38,967 nucleotides of DNA. Origin: a virus. The DNA lies in the IMG/VR virus record IMGVR_UViG_3300045996_001092, positions 1-38,967 of that record. The stretch is one strand, 5' to 3'. The notes under the pieces were generated by a model. That model was not told where the DNA came from. It worked only from the letters and a program-made list of their open reading frames with translations, and did not search any database. Made by a program: the position numbers and the translations under genes. Each line of letters starts with the position of its first letter. Position 1 is the stretch's first letter. Of the stretch, positions 13,014-20,552 are shown in pieces.

Positions 13014-13294
13014 CAGGCATCCGGCCCGGTCTGCTGGAAGTTATGCAGCGGGATCAGCCCTTCATCGCCGTCTTGATAAGTCAGGTGGATCAGCCCATTC
13101 ATCGGACGCCAGCAGGCGAAGTACGGCTTGCCGTCAATGAAAGCGGATGCGGCTTTGCGCTCTGCCTTGTCAGGAGAATCAACCCGCGTACAAGGCTCCT
13201 TGGACAGGCGAACCCAATCCTTGCCGTTGGACGCGACTTGAGCAGACGCAGCGAAGCTAGCCGCGACCAGGGCGGCAATGAACGGGACGCGCAT
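13013..13294 (-). CDS. Small exported protein near lysis genes
   Basis: A 93-residue protein with a signal peptide (MRVPFIAALVAASFAASAQ, cleavage likely after ASA, near residue 18). The mature part has two cysteines (EPCTRVD and YFACWRP) that could pair in the periplasm, and ends with LIHLTYQDGDEGLIPLHNF. GAGGAGGGGAATC precedes the ATG. I do not recognise the family. Expressed late beside the spanins, it may act on the envelope; this is inference. Confidence 0.7.
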   Translation of the reverse strand: MRVPFIAALVAASFAASAQVASNGKDWVRLSKEPCTRVDSPDKAERKAASAFIDGKPYFACWRPMNGLIHLTYQDGDEGLIPLHNFQQTGPDA

Positions 13295-13347
13295 GATTCC
13301 CCTCCTCGGGGTTTGGGAAGAAACCTAGAACGGGTAGCGGCCTACCC

Positions 13348-13791
13348 TTATTGGGGCCAAGAGCCCTGATAGGTCAGGGAGTCGGAAGCGTGGCCCGCAG
13401 CCTCTGCTCCCAAAGCTCGATATTCCGCAACACACGACTCAAATACGGCTCGGTAGGCTGAGACTGTTGCGGTGGCGGCAGCGAGGGATTGCGCGGCGTT
13501 TCGCTCGGTGGCGTCGAGGGTGTTGCGCATCCCTGCAATAGCGCGATCAGCACTAGCAGCGCGATTACGATCATCAACCGCACGGGCAGCAGCATGTCGG
13601 CCAGCTTCGTCCGCACGGCTTTGCCTAGCTTGCTCCAGACGCCTTGCCTCGGAATTTGCAGCGGCTGTCGCGGCTTGCCATTCCAGATGAACGACTCGTT
13701 TTCCATCGCTGCGACCTTTCATGTAGAGGATCGGGACGAGCGCGAGCATCCCCACGGCAACCCATAGACGCCAGTTCAGCAGAGCGAACAT
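13348..13791 (-). CDS. Rz: Rz-like inner-membrane spanin
   Basis: A 147-residue i-spanin. An N-terminal membrane anchor (LWVAVGMLALVPILYMKG) is followed by a long alanine- and arginine-rich periplasmic coiled coil (EARRLEQARQSRADEAGRHA onward). Start at 13791 overlaps the endolysin stop (TGATG), the usual order endolysin-Rz. A reading frame for an outer-membrane spanin lies inside it. The complex of both fuses inner and outer membranes in the last step of lysis. Confidence 0.85.
   Translation of the reverse strand: MFALLNWRLWVAVGMLALVPILYMKGRSDGKRVVHLEWQAATAAANSEARRLEQARQSRADEAGRHAAARAVDDRNRAASADRAIAGMRNTLDATERNAAQSLAAATATVSAYRAVFESCVAEYRALGAEAAGHASDSLTYQGSWPQ
13374..13595 (-). CDS. Rz1: Rz1-like outer-membrane lipoprotein spanin, embedded
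   Basis: A 73-residue lipoprotein read in another frame entirely within Rz. A hydrophobic segment (LMIVIALLVLIALLQGC) ends in a lipobox-like LLQGC, followed by the proline-rich stretch typical of o-spanins (ATPSTPPSETPRNPSLPPPQ). Starts at 13595 or 13574 are both possible; neither has a strong ribosome site. The full in-frame region extends upstream to 13706 but the signal-like part fixes the mature protein. Embedded Rz1 is the classic lambda arrangement. Confidence 0.8.
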   Translation of the reverse strand: MLLPVRLMIVIALLVLIALLQGCATPSTPPSETPRNPSLPPPQQSQPTEPYLSRVLRNIELWEQRLRATLPTP

Positions 13792-14294
13792 CAGGCGAAC
13801 ACCTGCGCCCGCGCCTGCTCATGGAAGGCATCCCAGGTAGAGCGATGCGGCTTGCCCGGTCGCCATGACCTTGTGTAGCAATCCCACGCCTCGTCGTGGC
13901 TTGCGTCCACGCCTGGCAAAGGCTTGGAGTCGGCCCACAGCAGCAGGCGTGCAAACGCAGCCGCCAGCACATCGTCAAACTCCAGCCGCGCATGGATCAT
14001 CGAGCTATCGAACGGCACGCCCTGCGCCTTGCAGACCGCCTCGGCCAGATCCCGCGTGTGACGGTGCGAGCAGACACCGACAACCCCGCCTCCGCGCTCA
14101 AACTGCCAGAAGCCGCGAGCCGGACCCTTGGCATAGGGGTTGCCCGTCACCTTCTGGAATCGGTACTGGAAGCGGCTTTCCTGTAGGCCGATGGCGAGCA
14201 TCATCACCCGGGCGGCATCGCTGTCCATCTTGGCGGGCAGCAGCTTGAAGGCCGGATTGATGGCCGTGTGGATGATCGAATCAAGCAGGATCAC
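13791..14294 (-). CDS. Lysozyme/transglycosylase-like endolysin
   Basis: A 167-residue protein from GTG 14294, eight bases after CAGGAGG. It has the lysozyme-like pattern MLAIGLQESRFQYRFQKVTG with catalytic Glu39 in QESRF, then GPARGFWQFERGGGVVGV, where GFWQFE matches the family G-x-x-Q motif. It cleaves peptidoglycan at lysis. No signal sequence is present, so release depends on the holin next door (14281-14499), whose end it overlaps. The start IHTAINPAFKLLP is usual for this phage endolysin group. Confidence 0.85.
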   Translation of the reverse strand: MILLDSIIHTAINPAFKLLPAKMDSDAARVMMLAIGLQESRFQYRFQKVTGNPYAKGPARGFWQFERGGGVVGVCSHRHTRDLAEAVCKAQGVPFDSSMIHARLEFDDVLAAAFARLLLWADSKPLPGVDASHDEAWDCYTRSWRPGKPHRSTWDAFHEQARAQVFA

Positions 14295-14499
14295 GGCTCT
14301 TTTCCTCCTGCTTGACCAGCCGCCCCGCAATCCCCAGCACCAGCAGCGTCACCGTCACCACCGTAACCAGCTTGGGCGGCATACCCGCTTTCAGGTCGTC
14401 AGGGGCAAACTCCCATGCGCCTTGAATAGCAACAGCCCATGCCATCGCCTGCACGCTGAACCAGCGCCAGGCACGCTTTGCATCGTCAACTAGCTTCAC
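14281..14499 (-). CDS. Holin
   Basis: A 72-residue protein from GTG 14499 (GGAGGAGCC upstream, overlapping the previous stop as GTGA). VKLVDDAKRAWRWFSVQAMA begins a pattern shared by small phage holins: one hydrophobic segment around SVQAMAWAVAIQGAWEF and a second around LVTVVTVTLLVLGIAGRLV, with a charged end KQEEKSRD. It would form the inner-membrane lesion that lets the endolysin out. The longer frame to 14523 lacks a ribosome site. Confidence 0.8.
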   Translation of the reverse strand: MKLVDDAKRAWRWFSVQAMAWAVAIQGAWEFAPDDLKAGMPPKLVTVVTVTLLVLGIAGRLVKQEEKSRDPA

Positions 14500-14774
14500 T
14501 TTTGGCTCCTCCAAGTGGCCCACGCGGCCCCGATAGATGCAATCACCGTCAGCGGCTTGGCGAACTTCGCAAGGAAGTCCATCACCTTCATCGCCCCTTT
14601 CCAGCTATTCAGGATGTCCACCAGCTCCCGCGTGCTTGTGTCAACCCGCTTGGTCGCTTCGGTGTTCTCGTGCAGTTGCTGCTCAAACGCCTCCATGCGT
14701 TGTTCGAGCTGGTCCGAACGCAGGACAAGGGTTTGCCGCCACAGGTCGGCGTCTTGGGATTCTTCAGGGGTCAT
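14496..14774 (-). CDS. Coiled-coil protein with C-terminal membrane anchor
   Basis: A 92-residue protein. Residues 10-60 are a coiled coil (RSDQLEQRMEAFEQQLHENT, then DTSTRELVDILNSWKG) and the end is a single membrane helix (PLTVIASIGAAWATW). The form is like XhlA-type and other holin-associated phage proteins. The start at 14774 has GAGAGGACC upstream. It leads the lysis cassette, coupled to the holin. An anti-holin or holin partner role is inferred. Confidence 0.7.
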   Translation of the reverse strand: MTPEESQDADLWRQTLVLRSDQLEQRMEAFEQQLHENTEATKRVDTSTRELVDILNSWKGAMKVMDFLAKFAKPLTVIASIGAAWATWRSQK

Positions 14775-14836
14775 GGGGCGCGGTCCTCTCAGTCGCGACA
14801 AGGGATGAAAAGCCGCGTACATCTGTGCGGGGCAGG

Positions 14837-14864
14837 AAAAGCAAAAACCCGCACTACGCGGGTT
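14837..14864 (-). terminator. Leftward terminator before the lysis cassette
   Basis: AACCCGC (14846-14852), five-base loop, GCGGGTT (14858-14864), a perfect 7-bp stem. Read leftward it is followed by TTTTTGCTTTT. It would end transcripts arriving from the ejection-protein genes or antisense to the lipoprotein gene, and so set the lysis cassette apart. On the other strand the same hairpin lies just upstream of the lipoprotein gene. Confidence 0.7.
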
Positions 14865-14869
14865 CGGGC

Positions 14870-14875
14870 TATATT
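14870..14875 (+). promoter_or_regulatory. Possible -10 box of the lipoprotein gene
   Basis: TATATT (5 of 6 to consensus) seven bases before ATG 14882. No convincing -35 is visible, since the upstream bases are the hairpin. If used, transcription would begin at or next to the start codon, giving a leaderless mRNA, consistent with the lack of a ribosome site. Confidence 0.4.
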
Positions 14876-14881
14876 TGTGGC

Positions 14882-15541
14882 ATGAAACTACTTACGACTA
14901 CCGCGCTCTGCCTGCTCACAGCCTGCGGCGGCGGTGGCGGCGGTGAATCTCTCGCGCAACCTGCTGCCGCCTCTTGCATCTCAGGCCGTGCGGTGGTCGT
15001 TGAACTGTTCGGCGACTCAACGAACATCACAAAGGATGAAGTCGGCAACATCAACGGGCCTGGCACCAACCTTCAGGCTTACATGGATGCCACCTTCGGC
15101 CCCGGCCAGGTGGTCGTTCGGTCCAAAGCCATCGGCGGCACCACTTCACAGAACCTGATCGACGGACAGGACCGCCTGAACACTCCCTGGCCGACCAGCA
15201 AGAGCGGTGATGTGGTCCTGGTCAATCACGGCATCAACGACTTCTTTGCCTCGACTCCACTTGACGCTTACCGGGCGAACCTCGCCGCCTTTGTGAAGGC
15301 TGGAGCCATCCTCCAGACTCCGCTTCCCACCTACACCCACACCGAGTACCCGCGAGTCATGCGCGAGGTTGCCCAAGCCACAGGAGCCGACTTGATCGAC
15401 CTGAACGCCTGGATGTCGCAGCAGGATTGGCGGGCTTGGACGCCTGACCAACTCCACCCCACACAGGACGGCTGGAAGGCCATCGTTTCGGGCTTCTTCG
15501 GGCCGGAGGTAGCCAAGCGGGTTCGGGCGGTCAAGTGCTGA
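14882..15541 (+). CDS. SGNH/GDSL-type hydrolase lipoprotein (moron)
   Basis: A 219-residue lipoprotein opposite in direction to the late genes around it. The lipobox is LLTACGG with Cys15 (MKLLTTTALCLLTACGGGGG), so it should be lipid-anchored and, with no Asp after the Cys, moved to the outer membrane. SGNH blocks are in order: VVVELFGDSTN (Ser in GDS, block I), SKAIGGTTSQN (Gly, block II), LVNHGINDFF (Asn in GxND, block III), DQLHPTQDGW (Asp and His, block V). The likely reaction is ester hydrolysis, such as deacetylation of a surface sugar; substrate unknown. It may alter the lysogen's surface. Direction, own signals and flanking hairpin mark it as an inserted gene. Confidence 0.85.
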   Translation: MKLLTTTALCLLTACGGGGGGESLAQPAAASCISGRAVVVELFGDSTNITKDEVGNINGPGTNLQAYMDATFGPGQVVVRSKAIGGTTSQNLIDGQDRLNTPWPTSKSGDVVLVNHGINDFFASTPLDAYRANLAAFVKAGAILQTPLPTYTHTEYPRVMREVAQATGADLIDLNAWMSQQDWRAWTPDQLHPTQDGWKAIVSGFFGPEVAKRVRAVKC

Positions 15542-15584
15542 CCAAAGGACCGCTTCTTTGAGCGGTTCGGGTTAGGATGGCGGG

Positions 15585-15707
15585 ATGGACTACATCGAGT
15601 TCAAACTGTGGAAGGCGTTGGCAATCGTTGCCTTGGCCTTCCTCGCCGGTCTGTTCGGGTTCATTGGCCCGAAAGCAGGGGCAAAGCGCGGTAAGCGCCG
15701 CTGGTAA
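15585..15707 (+). CDS. Small membrane protein, 40 aa
   Basis: Reads rightward behind the lipoprotein gene, with AGGATGGCGGG before ATG 15585. One membrane helix (ALAIVALAFLAGLFGFI) is flanked by acidic/aromatic MDYIEFKLWK and a basic tail (KAGAKRGKRRW), so N-out or N-in is decided by the positive end staying inside. It overlaps the 3' end of the convergent ejection-protein gene by 47 bases. Function unknown; it may form a two-gene cassette with the lipoprotein. Confidence 0.6.
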   Translation: MDYIEFKLWKALAIVALAFLAGLFGFIGPKAGAKRGKRRW

Positions 15708-17349
15708 GCAGCCCTAGCGAGTCGTCCGCCGCGTTCGGCACGTTGAGCAAGCCCCGCTGCATCGGGCGCGAGAACATGATGGAGCGTGCGAGAGGCGGGG
15801 CGGCATACGGGATGCCCGCAGCCAGCAGCCCAAGCGGCCCAGCGCCCACACCACCCACCGCCCCAAGCCCCATCGAGGCGACAGACCGCAAGTTGTGCGC
15901 ATCCGGGCTGCCGATGCGCTCCGGCAGCTTTGCAACGGTCGGGAAGGCCGATCCAAAGCGCCCGACTTGCTCCAGTCCACCGGACAGCGGCTTACCCTTC
16001 TTGAACAACTTGCCCAGCACGGTCGCATCAATGGAGCCGGTCGCCTCGTTCAGGGCACGCTCAACCGTGTAGGTCTGCGCAATGCGCTTGCGAGCATCAC
16101 GCAGGGCAGGCAAGAGGTCCGTAGCGCCGCGAGATTCCGCGTACTTCTCCAGCGTGTTCTCGATGCTGGTAGCCAGCGCATCCGCCTGCTTCGCTTTCGC
16201 CAGGTGTTCCGGGTTTGCGGAGGCGTTGTACGACTTGAACCAAGTTTGCGAGTCGTTCCGCGCCTGCTTCAAATCCTCAATGAGTTGCCCCGGCTTGATG
16301 GCTTCCACGGCCTTGGTGTTCATCACGCTCGACCCGCGTTGCGCCGGAGCCGGGGGAAGGTCGGCCAGCGCCTTGTAAGCCTTGCCAGCGTCCTTGCGGA
16401 TGCCCTCAAGCGTTTGCCGATTCAGGGGTGCATCGTCAGCCAAGCCGAGTGCCTGCTTGACCAGTTCACGCGAGCGTTCGGCGTTCTGCACGGAGGCGAG
16501 TTGCTGCGTAGCCATCTTGCCGGAGGTGGTTTCCAGCGTGCGATTCATCCACGTAGGATTCACCGTGGCCGGAGGGATGACATACCCCGCCTGGATGGCT
16601 TCCCGTGCGCTTGCGGCAGCTTCCGGGGTAACGGCGCTAATGTTTCCGCCCGTGGCGTTGCGGATAGCCGAGCCCGCACGCCCAGCAAGAGCCGTAGCCC
16701 CCGGAAGTGCGCCACCGATCAGCGCGCCGCCGCCTGCATCGGTCGGGTTCACCAGCCCCGCCGAAGCGCCTCCCACCGCAGCCCCGGTGCCCAGCCGTGC
16801 AGCAGTACCCGCACCCGTCCCGGCCAGCTCGCCGACACGGAAGCCGCCCGTTTTCAATCCGGTCGCAACTCCATTCAGGATCGGCTCAATGCCGGACCCG
16901 AAGCGGCTAGCCGCCAGCGCCTGCACAGGCTTGGCGAGCACCCCGCCCATACCAGCAGTCCCTGCAATCTCGCCACCCAGTTTGCCAACGCTGTAAGCGC
17001 CAGATTCGGTGTCCGCGCCGAGTTCACGCAAGCCGCCATCCATGGCCGCCCGCCGCTGACGGTTCGACTCCAGAGAGAGCCCCTTACCGGCCATCGCATC
17101 CTTCGCCATGTCGAAAGGCGCGAGGATGGTAGCGCCGATGCTGCCAGCGCCGCGCACTCCACCGGCCAGCAAGTCACCAGCGGAGCCCATAAGCGTCTTA
17201 GGCTTGGTCGGCGCAGTCGGCTCGATCCCCTTTGGCTGCTGGCCGTAGTTCTTCTGCGCGTAGGCAAGAATTTCAGCCTGCGTTGCACCGTCAGGAGCCG
17301 TCACCTCAAAGGTGCGGCCATCCGGCGATTGCACTTCATAGACAGGCAT
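15661..17349 (-). CDS. Large virion protein, probable DNA-ejection protein
   Basis: A 562-residue protein. Start at 17349 (MPVYEVQSPDGRTFEVTAPD) is at a TAATG junction with the upstream gene. This N-terminal beta motif and GATQAEILAYAQKNYG are typical of phage virion proteins. A glycine/alanine-rich hydrophobic middle (about residues 50-230, e.g. GIGAT..., GGALIGGALPGATALAG) could enter membranes; a helical region follows and a second Gly-rich hydrophobic part lies near the end (LGAVGGVGAGPLGLLAAGIP). Last in a trio of large genes after the adaptor and tail genes, it fits an internal protein ejected with the DNA of podoviruses. Function is inferred. Confidence 0.75.
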   Translation of the reverse strand: MPVYEVQSPDGRTFEVTAPDGATQAEILAYAQKNYGQQPKGIEPTAPTKPKTLMGSAGDLLAGGVRGAGSIGATILAPFDMAKDAMAGKGLSLESNRQRRAAMDGGLRELGADTESGAYSVGKLGGEIAGTAGMGGVLAKPVQALAASRFGSGIEPILNGVATGLKTGGFRVGELAGTGAGTAARLGTGAAVGGASAGLVNPTDAGGGALIGGALPGATALAGRAGSAIRNATGGNISAVTPEAAASAREAIQAGYVIPPATVNPTWMNRTLETTSGKMATQQLASVQNAERSRELVKQALGLADDAPLNRQTLEGIRKDAGKAYKALADLPPAPAQRGSSVMNTKAVEAIKPGQLIEDLKQARNDSQTWFKSYNASANPEHLAKAKQADALATSIENTLEKYAESRGATDLLPALRDARKRIAQTYTVERALNEATGSIDATVLGKLFKKGKPLSGGLEQVGRFGSAFPTVAKLPERIGSPDAHNLRSVASMGLGAVGGVGAGPLGLLAAGIPYAAPPLARSIMFSRPMQRGLLNVPNAADDSLGLLTSGAYRALPLLSGQ

Positions 17350-18707
17350 TAACGCTTCTCCCGAATCTGCCAACCACCCGACGCGCCACCAGCGCCACCC
17401 TTGCGAGACTGCTCGACGGTGTTGCGCCAGTTCGTGTAGTGCTTCTCGATCTTGTCCAACGCCGTACCGAGCTGCGCAGCGCCTTGCAGTTGATCAAGGG
17501 ATGCCACAGTGGCTTGCAGGGATGCCAGTTCCTGCACCGCCACCTGACCGAGTGCGCCGCCCGTAGGCGATTGGTCGCGCATCTGCTGGAGTCGGTCAAA
17601 GCCAAGGTTCGCCTTGATGGTCTGGAGCTTCGCCGACAGGTTACGGCCTTCCGTAGCAGGGACAAACTGCGTCAGCCCGCCAACACCGGCAGTGTTCCAG
17701 CCAACCAGCTTCTTGGCGTCCCTCACCTCACCGAGCACGCTGTCAGCCTGTGCAACCGCCGTTTCCTGCCGCGCTGCGGCCTTCGCGCCAAGCTCGCCCG
17801 ACTTGATATCCGCAGGACCGCCAGGGATAGCCTCTTGCGAGCCATCCGGCTTCCACCTGTAGTCCTTCGAAGGTTTGCCAAACTGCTTGACCAACGCGAC
17901 TTGAGACGGCCCGCCAGCGTCAGCAATCATGTTGCCCTGCTCAAGCGCAAAACGCTGCTGGTCAAGTCCCAGCCGGGCGTTACCCTGCGCAACCGAAGCC
18001 CACCCGCGCCCGGAAGCGTCCCGCTCTGCCGGAGACATATTCACGGGGAACGATGCGCCAGGAGTCGGCTTGGCAAAGCTGATGCGGTCGCCCTGATTGA
18101 CCTGCACCGGAGCCGTGTAGCCAGCGAATCCAGCAACCTCTTGGCCGAAGTCGTCCACAAGGGCAATGCGCTTGCCGCCCTTGCCATCGTCCACTTCCAT
18201 CTGGCGGGTTGCCTTCGGTCGGCCAACGTTCGACAGCCCGGCATAGGCGCTGATCTGCTCGGGAGTCATGCCAAGGCGCAAAGCCTCCTGCACGTTGAAC
18301 CCGCTCGGGGCCTGCTGCATCGGCGTGACGCCCATCGGCTGCGAGAACATCGGCTGACCGCCCTGCATCTGCGGGGCAGGCGCGCCACCCGTCATGCCAG
18401 GCGATTGAAACAGGCCCGGGATGGCTTGACGCAGGCGGGTAGCCTGCTCCATCGCGTCCTGCTCGCGCTTGGCCTTGATGCGGCGTTCCTCGGCCTGCGC
18501 CTTGGTCTCGTCAACCTGCGCACCGAGCAGCCCCAGCTTGGCCTGCATGTACTGCTCCTCCATAGCGCGGCTCTTGGCCCCCGCCATGTGTTGCATCGCA
18601 GCCTGAGCGCCGCCCGCAAAGTTGCGGTTCATCAAGCCTGCACCAAGCAAGCCGAGAGCCTGCGTTTGATCCGGCGAGCCAAAGAACGAGTCGAGTAGTC
18701 CAGCCAT
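17349..18707 (-). CDS. Large virion protein, probable ejection protein
   Basis: A 452-residue protein from ATG 18707 (AAGGGGAAC upstream). It starts MAGLLDSFFGSPDQTQALGL, followed by a glutamine/methionine-rich helical region (residues 30-90), a Pro/Gln/Met-rich linker (GGAPAPQMQGGQPMFSQPMG) and a long helical C-terminus (LQTIKANLGFDRLQQMRDQS) with the phrase PTGGALGQVAVQELASLQAT seen in structural proteins of podovirus-like phages. Position between two other large genes supports an ejection-core role. Confidence 0.7.
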   Translation of the reverse strand: MAGLLDSFFGSPDQTQALGLLGAGLMNRNFAGGAQAAMQHMAGAKSRAMEEQYMQAKLGLLGAQVDETKAQAEERRIKAKREQDAMEQATRLRQAIPGLFQSPGMTGGAPAPQMQGGQPMFSQPMGVTPMQQAPSGFNVQEALRLGMTPEQISAYAGLSNVGRPKATRQMEVDDGKGGKRIALVDDFGQEVAGFAGYTAPVQVNQGDRISFAKPTPGASFPVNMSPAERDASGRGWASVAQGNARLGLDQQRFALEQGNMIADAGGPSQVALVKQFGKPSKDYRWKPDGSQEAIPGGPADIKSGELGAKAAARQETAVAQADSVLGEVRDAKKLVGWNTAGVGGLTQFVPATEGRNLSAKLQTIKANLGFDRLQQMRDQSPTGGALGQVAVQELASLQATVASLDQLQGAAQLGTALDKIEKHYTNWRNTVEQSRKGGAGGASGGWQIREKR

Positions 18708-18717
18708 CGTGTTCCCC

Positions 18718-20313
18718 TTACCACCAACCCATAGTCCGGCCCATCGATGCACCCGTCAGCAGACCGCCGACAGCCCCCTGCCATCCGCCCTTTTGGTCAG
18801 GCGTGCTGTTCGTGGTCGAGCCGAAGCCCGTAAACGGCTGGTAGGTCTGCGCTGCGTTCTGGAGCGGCGACCATTGCGTTTTGAAGCCTTGGTCAAGCAG
18901 ACCAGCGCCCACGCCGACTTGCGCGAGGTCTTGTCCGCGCTGGTTGGCGTAGAACGACTGATCCTGTCCGTACTGCTGGAGAGCGCGGTTTTGGTCGTTG
19001 CTGTACTGCGTGCCGAACAGGTTGGACAGGTTGCCCGACAGGTAGTCCGCTGCCTTGCCTGCTGCCGTGCCCTGAGCGACCCCTTGACGAGTGCTCCCGA
19101 AACCACCAGCGCCCACCTGTGCGCCTTGGATCGCCAGGTTGTTCTGAGCAAGCATCTCCTGCGTCCTGCGCTGGATGTCGTCAGCCATGCCGGACAGGTA
19201 GGGGTTGGTCGCGGTCGTCGGCGCATTGAGCTGCACCTTGCCGAAGCCGTTGCCAGCCACCGGCGCTCCGGTCATCGAGCGACCCTGATTGATCATGTCG
19301 GAGCCGTACTGCTGCGCCATCGGCATCTGCTCGCCCATCGTTCCCTGCACGCGGGGAGCGAGGTCGCCATAGAACAGGGCGTCCATGCGCGGGTCCATCG
19401 AACGAGTCGAGGACTGCGAGGTGCCGGGCGTGCCTTGCGCACCAGCGAGCCCGCCGAGCAGGGTTGAAGCGCCACCGAGTAGCGAGCCATTGCTGACGCC
19501 CGGGATGAGCGATTTACCTGCACCCGCTGCGCCGCCACCACCGCCACCGGCAGCAGAGGCAGCACCGCCACCAGCCGCGCCTACGCCGTTCGCCAGGTAC
19601 GGGGAGAACTGCTTTTGAAACGAACTCGCCAACTGCTCTTGCGTCATCGGACCCATGATCGAGGACGGCGACAGGTACTGCCCGAACTGCGATGCGAACG
19701 AGTCACCAAGGGCGCTCTCCGTCATCGGCCCCATCAGTTCAGGAGCGCCGCCCATCGTGCTCGTAAGTCCACCGATGCCGCCCGCCGCCGTAGCAGCGCC
19801 GCTAGCGCCACCCATCATCCCGGCAGCGGTCCCGGCTTCCGCGACGCCACCGAGCCCGCCGAGCGAGCCAAGCGCGGAGTTACCCAGCCCGAACCCACCA
19901 CCGCCAAGGCCCATCATCGTTGCACCGCCACCCGCAGCAAGTGCCGCGAGGATGACCAACTCCATCGGGTCTTGCGCGTAGGGGTCTTCCGGTCGGAAAG
20001 AGCTTTGGTAGGCACCGTCCATGCCGTATAGGTTCGCCATCGCGTTGGGGTTGGCGATGTTTTCCTTCTGGCTGCGAGCGTTGTTCTCCGAGACGTAGCC
20101 CTGCGCACCGTAGTTGGTGATGGAGCCGTCAGAGTTGGTCTGAATGCCGCTGACAGGGGCAACCGTGTAGTCACCGAAGGTATAGCCGCCGCCGTCCCAA
20201 CCGGACGCGCTGGGCTGCTGCTGGCGGATGTACTTCAGAAGCTCCGGGGGAAGCGAGTTGCCCGCCCCGAACGTCTGCGGCATCGCCCATTCCTGATTGA
20301 AGTTTCCTTCCAT
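18718..20313 (-). CDS. Gly/Ala-rich large virion protein
   Basis: A 531-residue protein. After a polar N-terminus (LPPELLKYIRQQQPSAS) comes a long low-complexity region of Gly, Ala, Met and Ser (about residues 120-300). The C-terminal third is helical and polar (AAGKAADYLSGNLSNLFGTQ; ALQQYGQDQSFYANQRGQDL). ATG 20313 has AGGGGGAC upstream; a second in-frame ATG ten codons on (MPQTFGAG) is possible. Low-complexity membrane-active parts and the gene order suggest an ejected internal protein. Confidence 0.7.
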   Translation of the reverse strand: MEGNFNQEWAMPQTFGAGNSLPPELLKYIRQQQPSASGWDGGGYTFGDYTVAPVSGIQTNSDGSITNYGAQGYVSENNARSQKENIANPNAMANLYGMDGAYQSSFRPEDPYAQDPMELVILAALAAGGGATMMGLGGGGFGLGNSALGSLGGLGGVAEAGTAAGMMGGASGAATAAGGIGGLTSTMGGAPELMGPMTESALGDSFASQFGQYLSPSSIMGPMTQEQLASSFQKQFSPYLANGVGAAGGGAASAAGGGGGGAAGAGKSLIPGVSNGSLLGGASTLLGGLAGAQGTPGTSQSSTRSMDPRMDALFYGDLAPRVQGTMGEQMPMAQQYGSDMINQGRSMTGAPVAGNGFGKVQLNAPTTATNPYLSGMADDIQRRTQEMLAQNNLAIQGAQVGAGGFGSTRQGVAQGTAAGKAADYLSGNLSNLFGTQYSNDQNRALQQYGQDQSFYANQRGQDLAQVGVGAGLLDQGFKTQWSPLQNAAQTYQPFTGFGSTTNSTPDQKGGWQGAVGGLLTGASMGRTMGWW

Positions 20314-20321
20314 GAGTCCCC

Positions 20322-20552
20322 CTAGATATTGGTGTAGCTGCCGGTGCTGGAGTCGTAGACGTAGACGCCACGCGGATTGCCGGGGCCGGTCACGTTCGCC
20401 GCAAAAAGGTAAAGGCCGTCCATAGGACGGTCAGGAAGCGCTGCCAAGAACTGGAGCGCTACCCGGTCATCCGGCGTGTTCGCGGCTCGCTCGATGTCAG
20501 CGGCGAGCCTGCGCAGTTCCTGCGGCTGGTTGCCTGCGCGAAAGCTCCTCAC
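20322..20552 (-). CDS. Small virion-region protein
   Basis: A 76-residue protein from GTG 20552 in GTGA overlap with the tail gene upstream. A helical start (PQELRRLAADIERAANTPDD) is followed by strands (DGLYLFAANVTGPGNPRGVY). The pattern recurs next to podovirus tail genes, but I cannot name its role. Confidence 0.65.
   Translation of the reverse strand: MRSFRAGNQPQELRRLAADIERAANTPDDRVALQFLAALPDRPMDGLYLFAANVTGPGNPRGVYVYDSSTGSYTNI

Noticed and set aside
15550-15567. CCGCT-loop-AGCGG hairpin after the lipoprotein gene as a terminator
   Set aside because: The stem is only five bases and no T-run follows on the plus strand.
15895-18698. Two long rightward frames opposite the ejection-protein genes
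   Set aside because: Arginine/leucine-rich antisense shadows typical of high-GC coding DNA.
19480-19590. Gly/Ala codon repeats as a CRISPR-like or minisatellite array
   Set aside because: They are irregular low-complexity codons within the Gly/Ala-rich virion protein, without spacers or fixed units.
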